A stretch of DNA of 64,000 bases from Kistimonas sp. bin40 (GTDB lineage: Bacteria > Pseudomonadota > Gammaproteobacteria > Pseudomonadales > Endozoicomonadaceae). Of this stretch, positions 47,650 through 56,251 are shown piece after piece; position 1 is the stretch's first letter, and each line of letters starts with the position of its first letter. The DNA lies in the NCBI GenBank assembly GCA_002238585.1, contig MPMQ01000004.1, positions 37,759 through 101,758 on the forward strand. Reading direction: 5' to 3'. A model generated the notes under the pieces. That model saw only the letters and a list, made by a program, of their open reading frames with translations, did not search any database and was not told the DNA's origin. Both the position numbers and the translations under genes were made by a program.

Positions 47650-48660
47650 TCAGGTCTTCACCTGCTGAAAAAATTCATTGCGGAGTTGATTGTCTGTCTG
47701 GAATCTGCCCCGCGTTGTTATGGTCACTGTATCGGAGCAAGCATCCCTCACGCCGCGCGCGCGCATGCACATGTGCTCAGCTTTCACCCTCACAGCCACC
47801 GCAGAGGATCCGGTCTTTGACGCGACCGTATCGGCAATTTCCCTGGTCAGTCTTTCCTGAACCTGCAGTCGCCTGGCAAACACCTCGGTGGCCCGGGCGA
47901 ATTTTGAAAGTCCCAGCACACGCTCGCCAGGCAGGTAGGCAATGTCCGCCGTGCCGTAGAAAGGCAGCATATGATGCTCACACATAGAAACAAATCCTAT
48001 ACTCCGCATCACGACCATATCGCCACTACTCCCCTTGCTGGTCTCCTTGTCTACCTCAAACATCGCGCCATTGATGATCTCATCAATATTCGCACGGTAG
48101 CCACTGGTCATTTCCCAGAGGGCCTTTGCAACACGCATGGGCGTCTTGAGCAACCCGTCGCGCTCGGGATCTTCTCCCAGGTTCTCGAGGATGGTTCTGA
48201 CACTATCACTGATGTTGCTGAGTTTTTCCCGAACTTGCGCAGACCCGTCACCGAACGCATCCGACTCCTCAGTCCCGCCCTTGCCTGCTGCCTTTTCATC
48301 CTCGTCCGGCAAATCTTCCGCTGTCAAAAGTTCGGCTTTACGGTCGCCGATACTTTTGCTGGCAGCACCGCATGTTGGACAGACGTCTTGCGGACTACCC
48401 TCTCCAGACCCGGAACACGATGGCGCGGAGCTTGCGCCTGATGGTAACGGCGGGCTGCCGGCAGCAAAAATTGCCAGTACCTGGCGTCCCGCAGCGGCGG
48501 CGACTTGCACGGCCCGCTCTCCTGCCTGGCGACCCAGTCGCGCCACCCCGCCGGTTCTGTCCGTTGGCGAGTAGGTATCCAGCCCCCCTGTCCCGACCGA
48601 CTGAGCGGCCATTTCTACCAGTTTGAACGCACCCTCGGTGCAATTTGTCAGATTTAACAT
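47650..48660 (-). CDS. folE: GTP cyclohydrolase I with long N-terminal extension
   Basis: Converts GTP to dihydroneopterin triphosphate, the first step of pterin/folate synthesis. The start ATG 48660 is firm: AAGGAGG lies 8 bases upstream. The catalytic domain spans about 143-336, with GLLKTPMRVAKALWEMTSGY, zinc ligands in CEHH (Cys227, His230) and HMCMRARGV (Cys298), and the family end QLRNEFFQQV. The first 140 residues are extra: a hydrophobic/Ala-rich start (AVQVAAAAGRQVLAIFAAG), a Ser/Pro linker with a CPTC pair at 94-97, and a Glu/Asp-rich segment. Most bacterial FolE lack this, while animal enzymes carry a regulatory N-terminal extension; no similarity between them is claimed. It is far from folB and embedded in the accessory block. 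Confidence 0.94.
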   Translation of the reverse strand: MLNLTNCTEGAFKLVEMAAQSVGTGGLDTYSPTDRTGGVARLGRQAGERAVQVAAAAGRQVLAIFAAGSPPLPSGASSAPSCSGSGEGSPQDVCPTCGAASKSIGDRKAELLTAEDLPDEDEKAAGKGGTEESDAFGDGSAQVREKLSNISDSVRTILENLGEDPERDGLLKTPMRVAKALWEMTSGYRANIDEIINGAMFEVDKETSKGSSGDMVVMRSIGFVSMCEHHMLPFYGTADIAYLPGERVLGLSKFARATEVFARRLQVQERLTREIADTVASKTGSSAVAVRVKAEHMCMRARGVRDACSDTVTITTRGRFQTDNQLRNEFFQQVKT

Positions 48661-48770
48661 ACCATCGACCTCCTTGTCTGTGAGCTTGCAGCGCCAGGCT
48701 TTGTCACCCGCCTCTACCCCGCTGTCGCCTGGGAAAAGGCTTGTGATACAGCTCCCGGTCCCATGGACTA

Positions 48771-51700
48771 TCAGGGCCGCACCGCGCTTTCTTCAGGGTC
48801 CGCTTTTTCGCGTCCTACTTCTTTGGAGTGGGAAAAACAAACGAAAGTTCCCTTTTGTTGTTGCCCGCTTTCCGGAGGGGGGGAGGAACCCGGCGACAAC
48901 AGCCGGGCATGGCCTGGCAGACAAGAGCCGGGACCTGTCAGGCGTCTTCCTCCCGGCAGTTCGCTGTCCCTGACTGGAATCTCCTCGTGGACAGGATGGC
49001 GACTCATTTCCACCAGCTCTCCCGCAGGGCGTTGATCGTTCCCCTCTGGCCGAAGGTGTAGTGGTCTGGCGCGGCACCGGGCGACAATACAGGCAGCCGA
49101 ACCGAAGCTCCCTCCCAGAGCGCAGAGCCCAGCCCAGATGAAAAGAGTGATCACGGCCCCGGGCGGCAAGGAAGTCCGATCCTTGTTGTCATTTGATCCG
49201 GATGCTGTTGCCCCTTCAGCGCAAGGCACAGACTGGCTGATCAGCCAGGTGTTCTCCCAGCGCGCACAGCCTCCCTCTGGCGGCACCACCAGCTGCAAAC
49301 CATAGTCCCTTGCACGCGGATCCGGCGCGCACGCCTCGCCCGGTCGCCCACACAAACGCAAACCAGAGTCACGCGGATCCGCCAGCGCGCCCAATGGCAC
49401 AAGGCGCAGCCGCCCGTCGCTGTCGAGACTCAGGCGACTGGCGTTCGGCACGGCCCCTTCCCACAGCGTTTGCAAGCAAGGATCCATACCCGCAGAGCCC
49501 GGCTTGAATCGGCGCAGGCTGGCCGGCTCACCCTCTTCCTGACGCAGGCTGTAGAGCCAGCGCCCGTCCCGGGCCAGCAGGGCCGAGCCTCCCGGTTGGC
49601 CGGACAGGTCAAACAGCAGCCGACGGCTGCTGTCGGTCGAACTCTCGAGGTTGACCGCCTGCACCTTGTCATCCTGCTGCACCCACAGATGCAGCGCATT
49701 GTCTTCCTCCGACAACAGCCGTGCCTGTCCCGCCGGGGCATCATACTCGGTCAGCTGGTAGTGCCGACTGATGGGCCCGGTGGCGCTGAAATCCTGCAGC
49801 GACAGGCTGACCACCTGTGCCGGCTGTCCCGGTCCTTGATAGAGCAGATGCAGTTGCAGGTCTTGCACCAGAGCGTGCACCGGCAGTCCCCCCGTCAGCA
49901 CCGCGCCTGCGGGCGGCTGATACACAAGACCTGCTGTCGACTGTGGCTCAGACAGCGCGGGCAGCAAGCGTGGAACGCCGGGAGGGTCGGGCAGCTGGAA
50001 GTGACGCACACGCAGCAAACCCTTGAGATCATTTTCCTGCCGGAAAGGGTAGCGCTGCCGGGTCACCAGCAGCCACTCATCACCGGCAGGGATCAGGGAT
50101 TGCACAGTTTCGTGCGGATAGTGAAGGCCAGCCTCAGCCGCACAGGGCAAGGATACCGATGCCAGCCCCGGCGCTACCTGACTGAAGTTGCCGAAGTTGT
50201 CGAAGCCCAGGCTGTCATACAGCTGGCGCCAGTCGTCCGGTTCAAGGCTGTTGAGTGCCATGGGGTCAGGCTGACGGGCGGAACCATTCTGCCGCTGGCA
50301 ATTCAGGTCGCCCAACTGGTAGCCGGCCCTGTCTATCAGACTTGATGCCAGACAGTGTGTCGTCCCGTTCCAGCGCGCAAACAAAGGCAGCTCGGCATCC
50401 CCGCCAGAATAGAGCCTGACCCGCGCCTCCTGCGCCGGTCCCAGCAAGGCGCGTTCGGCTTGTGTCTGTGCCGACAGCTGGCCTGGCGCTACGCTACGAT
50501 GCTGCACCAGCAAGGTCTGCACCGCCGCGTTGGACACCAGACTGGCACGCGCCAGCCCGCCGGGAGCAGCTGTGCCCTGCACCTGGCCCTGCGCATCCAC
50601 TGATGCGTTCCACGATTGCGCCAGCACCCAGTTGGCGCGGCAATCGATCTGCCAGACCCATAACCACGCACGGGAAGGAACCGGTGTCGGGGGGCACTCC
50701 AGATCGCCGTAGCCCAGGCTGGTGCAGGCATGCCCGGCCACTGCGACAGTTCCCGCGTCTGACCACAGCTGAGCTGCGCTGGCCACCAGACTGTTGGCGT
50801 GCACCCTCTGCTGCACACTGGTAATGCGCACTTGTGCGCCACGCGGGTCACCCAACAGCCCCAGTGCGCCGACGGTGGCATGGGCAGTGCCGTGCCCCGG
50901 ATGCGGCACAACTTCCAGAGATCCCGACCGGTTGAAAGCAGCCCAGGCGTATAAATCGTTGCGAGCCACCTCCGTGTGAACAATGCTCTGATGACCGCCT
51001 GAGACTATGGTCCCCAGCCCCAGACTGGCAGCGGCTCTCTGCGAGCAGGCCTGGCTACAGAACAAGGACGGCGGCAAGGCCGTGGCCACCACCTGGTTAT
51101 TGGTGGCATTGTGCAGCCGGACAGCGTTGTGGCTGCCGGCGGTGCTGGCCACCAGCCCGGCCGCCACGGTCCCTCTTCCCGAGGCGCTGAAGCGGGTCTG
51201 ATGAAGCCGGGTGATATGCAGCCTGTTGGCGTCCTGCATCTCACCAATGAGTGCCGCCCGGCTGCCGTTGCGGGTTTCCAGCCGACTGTCGCTCACAGCA
51301 AGGCTGATGAAGCTGTTGGCAATGGCTCCAAACACGAGCGCATCGCCCTGTGACCTGCGCAGGTCTACACCCAGACCATAGCCAGCACCATCAAGATCCC
51401 CCGTAAACGGATGCGTACTGTTGCCTATTGGCAAAGCCCGGGCCTGATCACCCACCACAACGGCATCTTCCACCAGCCTGTAGCAGCCATCCAGATCGTC
51501 CTGTATGCGTGTAAAGTTGTCCCTGCCCAGCGGAATCGCCCCGCCGTGACAAGACGCAGAACGCCTGCTGCGTTGATGAACATGGTCATCTGCCTCCTGT
51601 CGTGCGGCATTGCCTCTGCGTCCCGGTGCAACAACAAAGTCGTCCAGTGCTTCGGAACGACGCTGCTGGCGCCGACTCCCGGCAGAAGGCCCGGACCTGG

Positions 51701-52103
51701 CGCGACCGGCTGCCGGTCGTCGCTTTTTCGCTGCGTCTGCCTTTTTGCCTTTCTTGCTGGACCGGGACAGGGATAATACTTCCACGTCCTGGCCGCGCAT
51801 TTGCGCCTCATGATCTGCGCTGCGCTGCACGACACCGGACGCCTCCCGCACCCGCACCTCTGTGCGTTTTTTGACGACAGCCACTTGTCGCGGGACAGAA
51901 GAGGCGCCGGGGAAGTCCCCCGACGCACCCGACCTGCGCCCGGGTTTCGACCGCCCCCCCGGCGCCGCCCGCCGCGGGCCCAGCAGCGACAAGACAGTTG
52001 AGGTCTGCAACAGCCTCTGTGCTCCCGGCTGACTGAGTCCTCCCCGGGCGCGACCGGCTGGCACCGAAGAGTGTGTGTGATTGGGGGTGCTGATGTTGTT
52101 CAT
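48771..52103 (-). CDS. Large single-span membrane protein, array family copy 2
   Basis: ATG 52103 follows AAGGTGAGGTTTCGAAG, a leader almost identical in copies 3-5; the longer frame from 52205 is not conserved. The 1110 residues show the family plan: MNNISTPNHTHSS, GRARGGLSQPGAQ, a basic region with SSKKGKKADAAKKRR, GLUG-like THPFTGDLDGAGYGLGV, the Cys-rich middle (HACTSLGYGDLEC, CLASSLIDRAGYQLGDLNC), WLLVTRQRYPFRQENDLKG, and a span near GAVITLFIWAGLCALGG. The tail keeps LVEMSRHPVHEEIPV but then diverges into about 60 unrelated residues (ending ESAVRP), so the EETSL end of copies 3-5 is lost, probably by frameshift or recombination. Confidence 0.85.
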   Translation of the reverse strand: MNNISTPNHTHSSVPAGRARGGLSQPGAQRLLQTSTVLSLLGPRRAAPGGRSKPGRRSGASGDFPGASSVPRQVAVVKKRTEVRVREASGVVQRSADHEAQMRGQDVEVLSLSRSSKKGKKADAAKKRRPAAGRARSGPSAGSRRQQRRSEALDDFVVAPGRRGNAARQEADDHVHQRSRRSASCHGGAIPLGRDNFTRIQDDLDGCYRLVEDAVVVGDQARALPIGNSTHPFTGDLDGAGYGLGVDLRRSQGDALVFGAIANSFISLAVSDSRLETRNGSRAALIGEMQDANRLHITRLHQTRFSASGRGTVAAGLVASTAGSHNAVRLHNATNNQVVATALPPSLFCSQACSQRAAASLGLGTIVSGGHQSIVHTEVARNDLYAWAAFNRSGSLEVVPHPGHGTAHATVGALGLLGDPRGAQVRITSVQQRVHANSLVASAAQLWSDAGTVAVAGHACTSLGYGDLECPPTPVPSRAWLWVWQIDCRANWVLAQSWNASVDAQGQVQGTAAPGGLARASLVSNAAVQTLLVQHRSVAPGQLSAQTQAERALLGPAQEARVRLYSGGDAELPLFARWNGTTHCLASSLIDRAGYQLGDLNCQRQNGSARQPDPMALNSLEPDDWRQLYDSLGFDNFGNFSQVAPGLASVSLPCAAEAGLHYPHETVQSLIPAGDEWLLVTRQRYPFRQENDLKGLLRVRHFQLPDPPGVPRLLPALSEPQSTAGLVYQPPAGAVLTGGLPVHALVQDLQLHLLYQGPGQPAQVVSLSLQDFSATGPISRHYQLTEYDAPAGQARLLSEEDNALHLWVQQDDKVQAVNLESSTDSSRRLLFDLSGQPGGSALLARDGRWLYSLRQEEGEPASLRRFKPGSAGMDPCLQTLWEGAVPNASRLSLDSDGRLRLVPLGALADPRDSGLRLCGRPGEACAPDPRARDYGLQLVVPPEGGCARWENTWLISQSVPCAEGATASGSNDNKDRTSLPPGAVITLFIWAGLCALGGSFGSAACIVARCRARPLHLRPEGNDQRPAGELVEMSRHPVHEEIPVRDSELPGGRRLTGPGSCLPGHARLLSPGSSPPPESGQQQKGTFVCFSHSKEVGREKADPEESAVRP

Positions 52104-52568
52104 CTTCGAAACCTCACCTTGTTGATAGTCACCGATGTATGCAAACCAGCCACCTGGCTCACTGCGGACGCTGGCGCCCCCCCACTTGGTCTGCGAGAAA
52201 AACACAAAGTTCCATGGGTTCTAACACAGTTGTTACAGCTGCATTGCGCAGACCTGCGCGTCGTCTGGCGCGGGGGACAATGGAAGATGGGAACAATCCT
52301 GCGCGGGTGATCTACCGCTGAGCTGCACCCAGGTCCCCGCTCGGCATCTTCCACCCACGACAGCCGTGCCTGCCCTGAAAGAGCATGCTCAATGCGTCGC
52401 CAGCGGCCAGTCATTTCAGTGAACGGCAGGCTGCGCCGCCGGGAAGGCCGCTCTGGCTGCTGCGGCAGCCGCAGCCCCTGTACCGGATGCCAGCCGCAGT
52501 GCCAGCTGCCAGAGAAAAGGCGCCCCCCCGGACGGGGGCAGCGCGCACCGGCATTGCTTCACCCGGCG
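52104..52568 (-). promoter_or_regulatory. Conserved upstream module of copy 2
   Basis: This spacer shares blocks with the spacers before copies 3, 4 and 5: the leader AAGGTGAGGTTT, a CAAAGTTCC segment, and a stretch near 52270-52380 (GATCTACCGC, CCGTGCCTGCCCTGAAAGAG) found with small changes at 55950-56060 and 59570-59670. It contains no gene and probably holds the promoter. Confidence 0.6.
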
Positions 52569-55500
52569 CTATAGCGAGGTTTCGTCGACTTCGACAGGGC
52601 CCTGCGCCTCCTCCACCACTGCCTGTTCCCTGGCGGGAATTTCCATCTGTAATTCATTGCGACTCATCACCATCAGCCTCCCCAACGGCCTCAGGTCATG
52701 CCACTCTGCCTGTATCCGTCGTCTTCTCCAGCAGCGGACGATGAAATAGGCGGCAACACCAACACCAAGGACACCTCCAACTGCACCGAATGCACTACTG
52801 AGACAAGAAGCAAGGAGAAACACCGCATCTGCCGACAAGGGCGCGTCATCGCTGCCGTCATCACCAGAGGTGGGAGTAGCGTGAACATCGGAGGACCTGG
52901 TGCCTGCAGTCGCTGACAGCCCCTGATTGGGCAATATGATGTACTTCCATTGCAGACAGCCCCCCACTTCCGGCCCCTTCACCTGCAAGCCCAGGTCTGA
53001 TGTACGGGAACGCCGCAAGGTATCCACAGGCACGAGGCTCAGCCGTCCGTTGCTACCCAGACTCAGGCGACTGGCTTGCGGCAGGGTTCCTTCCCACACC
53101 GCCTGCAAGTGCGGATCAATGCCCGCAGCGCCCGGCTTGAAACGGCGCAGGCTGGCCGGCTGTCCCTCTGCCTGACGCAGGCTGTAGAGCCAGCGCCCGT
53201 CCCAGGCCAGCCGAGCCTGGCCTCCCGGTTGGCCCGACAGGTCGAACAGCAGCCGACGGCTGCTGTCACCCGGATTCGCCAGGCTGACCGCCTGCAGGCT
53301 GTCATTGTGCTGCATCCACAGGTACAACCCCTCGTCTTCGACAGACAACAGCCGCGCCTGTCCCGCCAGGCCATCATACTGGGCCAGCTGATAGTGCTGA
53401 TTGATGACCCCGGTGGCATTGGAACCCTTCAGCGACAGGCTGACCACCTGCGCTGGCTGTCCCGGCCCTTGATAGAGCAGATGCAGTTGCAGGTCCTGCA
53501 TCAGAGCCTGCACCGGCAGCTCCCCCGCCGGCACAGTGCCTGCGGGCGCCTGGTACAGAAGACCCGCTGTCGGCTGTGAATCGGACAGCGCGAGCACAGA
53601 GCCGGAAGAGTCGGGCAGCTGGAAGCGACGCACACGCAACAAACCCTTGAGATCATTTTCCTGCCGGAAAGGGTAGCGCTGCCGGGTCACCAGCAACCAC
53701 TCATCACCTGCGGCAAGCAGGGATTGCACAGCTTCGTGCGGATAGTGCAGCCCCCCATCAGACGCACAGGGCAAGGACGCGGATGCCAGCTCCGCAGACA
53801 CCAGACTGAAGTTGCTGAAGTTGCTGAAGTTGCTGAAGCCCAGGCTGTCATACAGCTGGCGCCAGTCGTCCGGTTCCAGGCTGTTGAGTGCCATGGGGTC
53901 AGGCTGACGGGCGGAAACATTCTGCCGCAGGCAATTCAGGTTGCCCAACTGGTAGCCGGCCCTGTCAATCAGGCTTGATGCCAGACAGTGTGTGGTCCCG
54001 CTCCAGCGGGCGAACAGCGGCACGCCTGCCGCTCCGCCAGAATAGAGCCTGACCCGGGCCTCCTGTGCCGGTCCCAGCAAGGCGTTCTCTTGCCCCCCTG
54101 CGTGAGCCAGTGTCTCCAACGCGTTGCGTCCCACACCCCTGTGTTCCACCAGCAAGGTACCTACCGCCGCGTTGGAAACCAGACTGACACGCGCCACTCC
54201 ACCGGGGTAGCCTCCCCCCTGAATCCTGTGATGCGTATCCACTGCATTCACTGACTTGTTTCTCGAACTCCCCAGCACCCAATTGTCGTAACAATCAAGC
54301 TGCGCGGCCCACAGCCAGGCGGCAGGGGAAAGAGCCGGTTCCGCCGGGGAGCATCCCAGATCCCCATAGCCCAGACTGCTGCAGGCATAACCGGCCACAG
54401 CGAAATCTTCCGCAGTTGACCCTATACCATCAGCGACAGTCTTCATCAGGTTGTCGTGAAGTCCCCGCTGCACACTGGAAATGCGAGCCTGGGCGCCACG
54501 CGGATCACCCAACACGCCCAGTGCACCAACGCAGGCCTGGCCACTGCTGTTGCCCCCCCGCTGCCCCATCGTGGAACCCATCGTCAAATCCCACGGCCAG
54601 TAGGAAATAGCCCTGGCGGACAGTCTGTTGTGCGCCATATCATTCTGGACAATGCTCTGATCACCAGCCGACATGATGGTCCCCAGTCCCAGACTCACAA
54701 CAGCTCTATGCGAGCAGGGCGGGCTACAAAACACAGACGGAGGCACCGCCGTGGCCCCCAGCTGGCTATGCACAGTATTGTTCAGCAGGATCTCGTTGTG
54801 GGCACCGGAGGTGCTGACCACCAGTCCGACCTCCACTGTCCCTTCTCCCCTGGCCCAAAACCAGTTGCGATCGAACCGGGTGATATGCAGCCTGTTGCCC
54901 TCCTGCATCTCACCAACAAGTGCTGACCGGCTGCCGTTATAGGTATGCAGATAACTGTTTCTCACAGCGAGGGTAATCATGCTGTCACGGATGGCGCCAA
55001 ACAGGAGCAGATCGCCCTTTGACCGTTGCAGTTTGGCGATCAGGGAATATTCTGCGCTGTCCAGAGTACCGGTGAAGGGATCAGTACTGTTGCCTATCGG
55101 CAGCGACCAGATCTGGTGGCCATCGACAAGGGCATCTTCCACCAACCGGTAGCAGCCATCCAGGTCGTCCTTGATGCGTGTGAAGTTGTCCCTGCCCAGC
55201 GGAATCGGTGCGCCAGTACAGGACGCAGAACGTCTGGTGCGTTGACTGGCATGAGCATCTGTCTCCTGTCGTGCGGCATGACCTCTGCTACCCGGTGCAA
55301 CAACCAGGTCGTCCAGTGCCCCGGCGCGGCGCGGCTGGCGTCGGCTGCCCGCTGAGGGAACGGAACCGCTGCGAGCGCCGGCCTGACGCAGCTGTTGGGC
55401 CCTGTCTGCTTTCTTTCGTTTTTTCCGCGACAAGGGTGCTGACCGACGCTCCCGAAGTTCGGTGTCATAACCGGCATCCGTTGTGGCGCGCTGCGCTGAA

Positions 55501-55763
55501 GCGGCCGTCTCCCGCACCCGTACCCCGGCGTGTTTTTTTGAGCGTACCTGTCGCGCAACAGGAGCAGTTTGGGGAAGTCCCCCTTGTTCTCCGGTGGCGT
55601 GTTTACGCCGCCCACCAGGCGCCACCCGTCGTGGACCCAGAAATGACAGGGCTGTCACTGTCTGCAGTACTGCCGCCCGTGCCCCCGGTTGACCAAGTCC
55701 TCCTCTGGTGCGACCGGTCTGCGCCGAAAAGTGGGTGTAGTTGGCGGCACTGACGTTATGCAT
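52569..55763 (-). CDS. Large single-span membrane protein, array family copy 3
   Basis: ATG 55763 follows AAGGTGAGGTTTCGAAG. The 1064 residues include MHNVSAANYTHFSAQTGR, SRKKRKKADRAQQLR in the basic region, LPIGNSTDPFTGTLDS, paired Cys segments (CSPPCSHRAV, CSSLGYGDLGC), CLASSLIDRAGYQLGNLNC, WLLVTRQRYPFRQENDLKG, repeated WLYSLRQAEGQPASLRRF-type strands, and a span AVFLLASCLSSAFGAVGG to about VAAYFIV. The tail CWRRRRIQAEWHDLRP...EIPAREQAVVEEAQ ends VDETSL. A positive-inside rule places the basic tail in the cytosol and the Asn-x-Ser/Thr-rich part outside. A local triplet repeat FSNFSNFSNFS near nt 53820 distinguishes this copy. The C-terminal ETSL fits a class I PDZ ligand; function unknown. 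Confidence 0.87.
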   Translation of the reverse strand: MHNVSAANYTHFSAQTGRTRGGLGQPGARAAVLQTVTALSFLGPRRVAPGGRRKHATGEQGGLPQTAPVARQVRSKKHAGVRVRETAASAQRATTDAGYDTELRERRSAPLSRKKRKKADRAQQLRQAGARSGSVPSAGSRRQPRRAGALDDLVVAPGSRGHAARQETDAHASQRTRRSASCTGAPIPLGRDNFTRIKDDLDGCYRLVEDALVDGHQIWSLPIGNSTDPFTGTLDSAEYSLIAKLQRSKGDLLLFGAIRDSMITLAVRNSYLHTYNGSRSALVGEMQEGNRLHITRFDRNWFWARGEGTVEVGLVVSTSGAHNEILLNNTVHSQLGATAVPPSVFCSPPCSHRAVVSLGLGTIMSAGDQSIVQNDMAHNRLSARAISYWPWDLTMGSTMGQRGGNSSGQACVGALGVLGDPRGAQARISSVQRGLHDNLMKTVADGIGSTAEDFAVAGYACSSLGYGDLGCSPAEPALSPAAWLWAAQLDCYDNWVLGSSRNKSVNAVDTHHRIQGGGYPGGVARVSLVSNAAVGTLLVEHRGVGRNALETLAHAGGQENALLGPAQEARVRLYSGGAAGVPLFARWSGTTHCLASSLIDRAGYQLGNLNCLRQNVSARQPDPMALNSLEPDDWRQLYDSLGFSNFSNFSNFSLVSAELASASLPCASDGGLHYPHEAVQSLLAAGDEWLLVTRQRYPFRQENDLKGLLRVRRFQLPDSSGSVLALSDSQPTAGLLYQAPAGTVPAGELPVQALMQDLQLHLLYQGPGQPAQVVSLSLKGSNATGVINQHYQLAQYDGLAGQARLLSVEDEGLYLWMQHNDSLQAVSLANPGDSSRRLLFDLSGQPGGQARLAWDGRWLYSLRQAEGQPASLRRFKPGAAGIDPHLQAVWEGTLPQASRLSLGSNGRLSLVPVDTLRRSRTSDLGLQVKGPEVGGCLQWKYIILPNQGLSATAGTRSSDVHATPTSGDDGSDDAPLSADAVFLLASCLSSAFGAVGGVLGVGVAAYFIVRCWRRRRIQAEWHDLRPLGRLMVMSRNELQMEIPAREQAVVEEAQGPVEVDETSL

Positions 55764-56251
55764 CTTCGAAACCTCACCTTGCTGAGAGTCAGTCTGCACG
55801 CCAACCCGCCTCAGGCTGGCTACAGACGCGGGCACACAGTCACCACCGCGCCCTGACTTGGTCAGCGAGAAAGATCCTGGGTTGCATGCCGGTAACAACC
55901 TGGTTACCGGGACGCTTGCACGTATCAAGGTTTTTTATGGCGTTGGGGACACTGAAGAACCGGCACAACTGCCCGAGGATGATCTACCGCCCTGCTCCAT
56001 TCCCGGACGCCGCGCGCCCGCGCTCACCGACGCCAGCTGTACCCGAGAGCGCTGCCCTGATGCCTGCGCTGACAGCGGCCCGTCATATCATTGAATGGCA
56101 GGCTGACCTGCGCCGGGGATGTCGCCCTGGTTTTCCGTTACAGCTGAGGCAGCCGCTGGCCCTCTATCAAACTCCCGCCTGCCTTGTCAGCCCCGGCAGA
56201 AAACTCTCCGGCACCTGACGGGTACGCAAGCGCCATTGACCAGGCCCTGCG
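55764..56251 (-). promoter_or_regulatory. Conserved upstream module of copy 3
   Basis: 488 bp without a gene, sharing the leader and downstream blocks described for copy 2. An 8-bp perfect stem (CCGGTAAC/GTTACCGG, 55889-55910) is partly kept before copy 4 near 59508. It probably contains the promoter and leader of copy 3. Confidence 0.55.
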
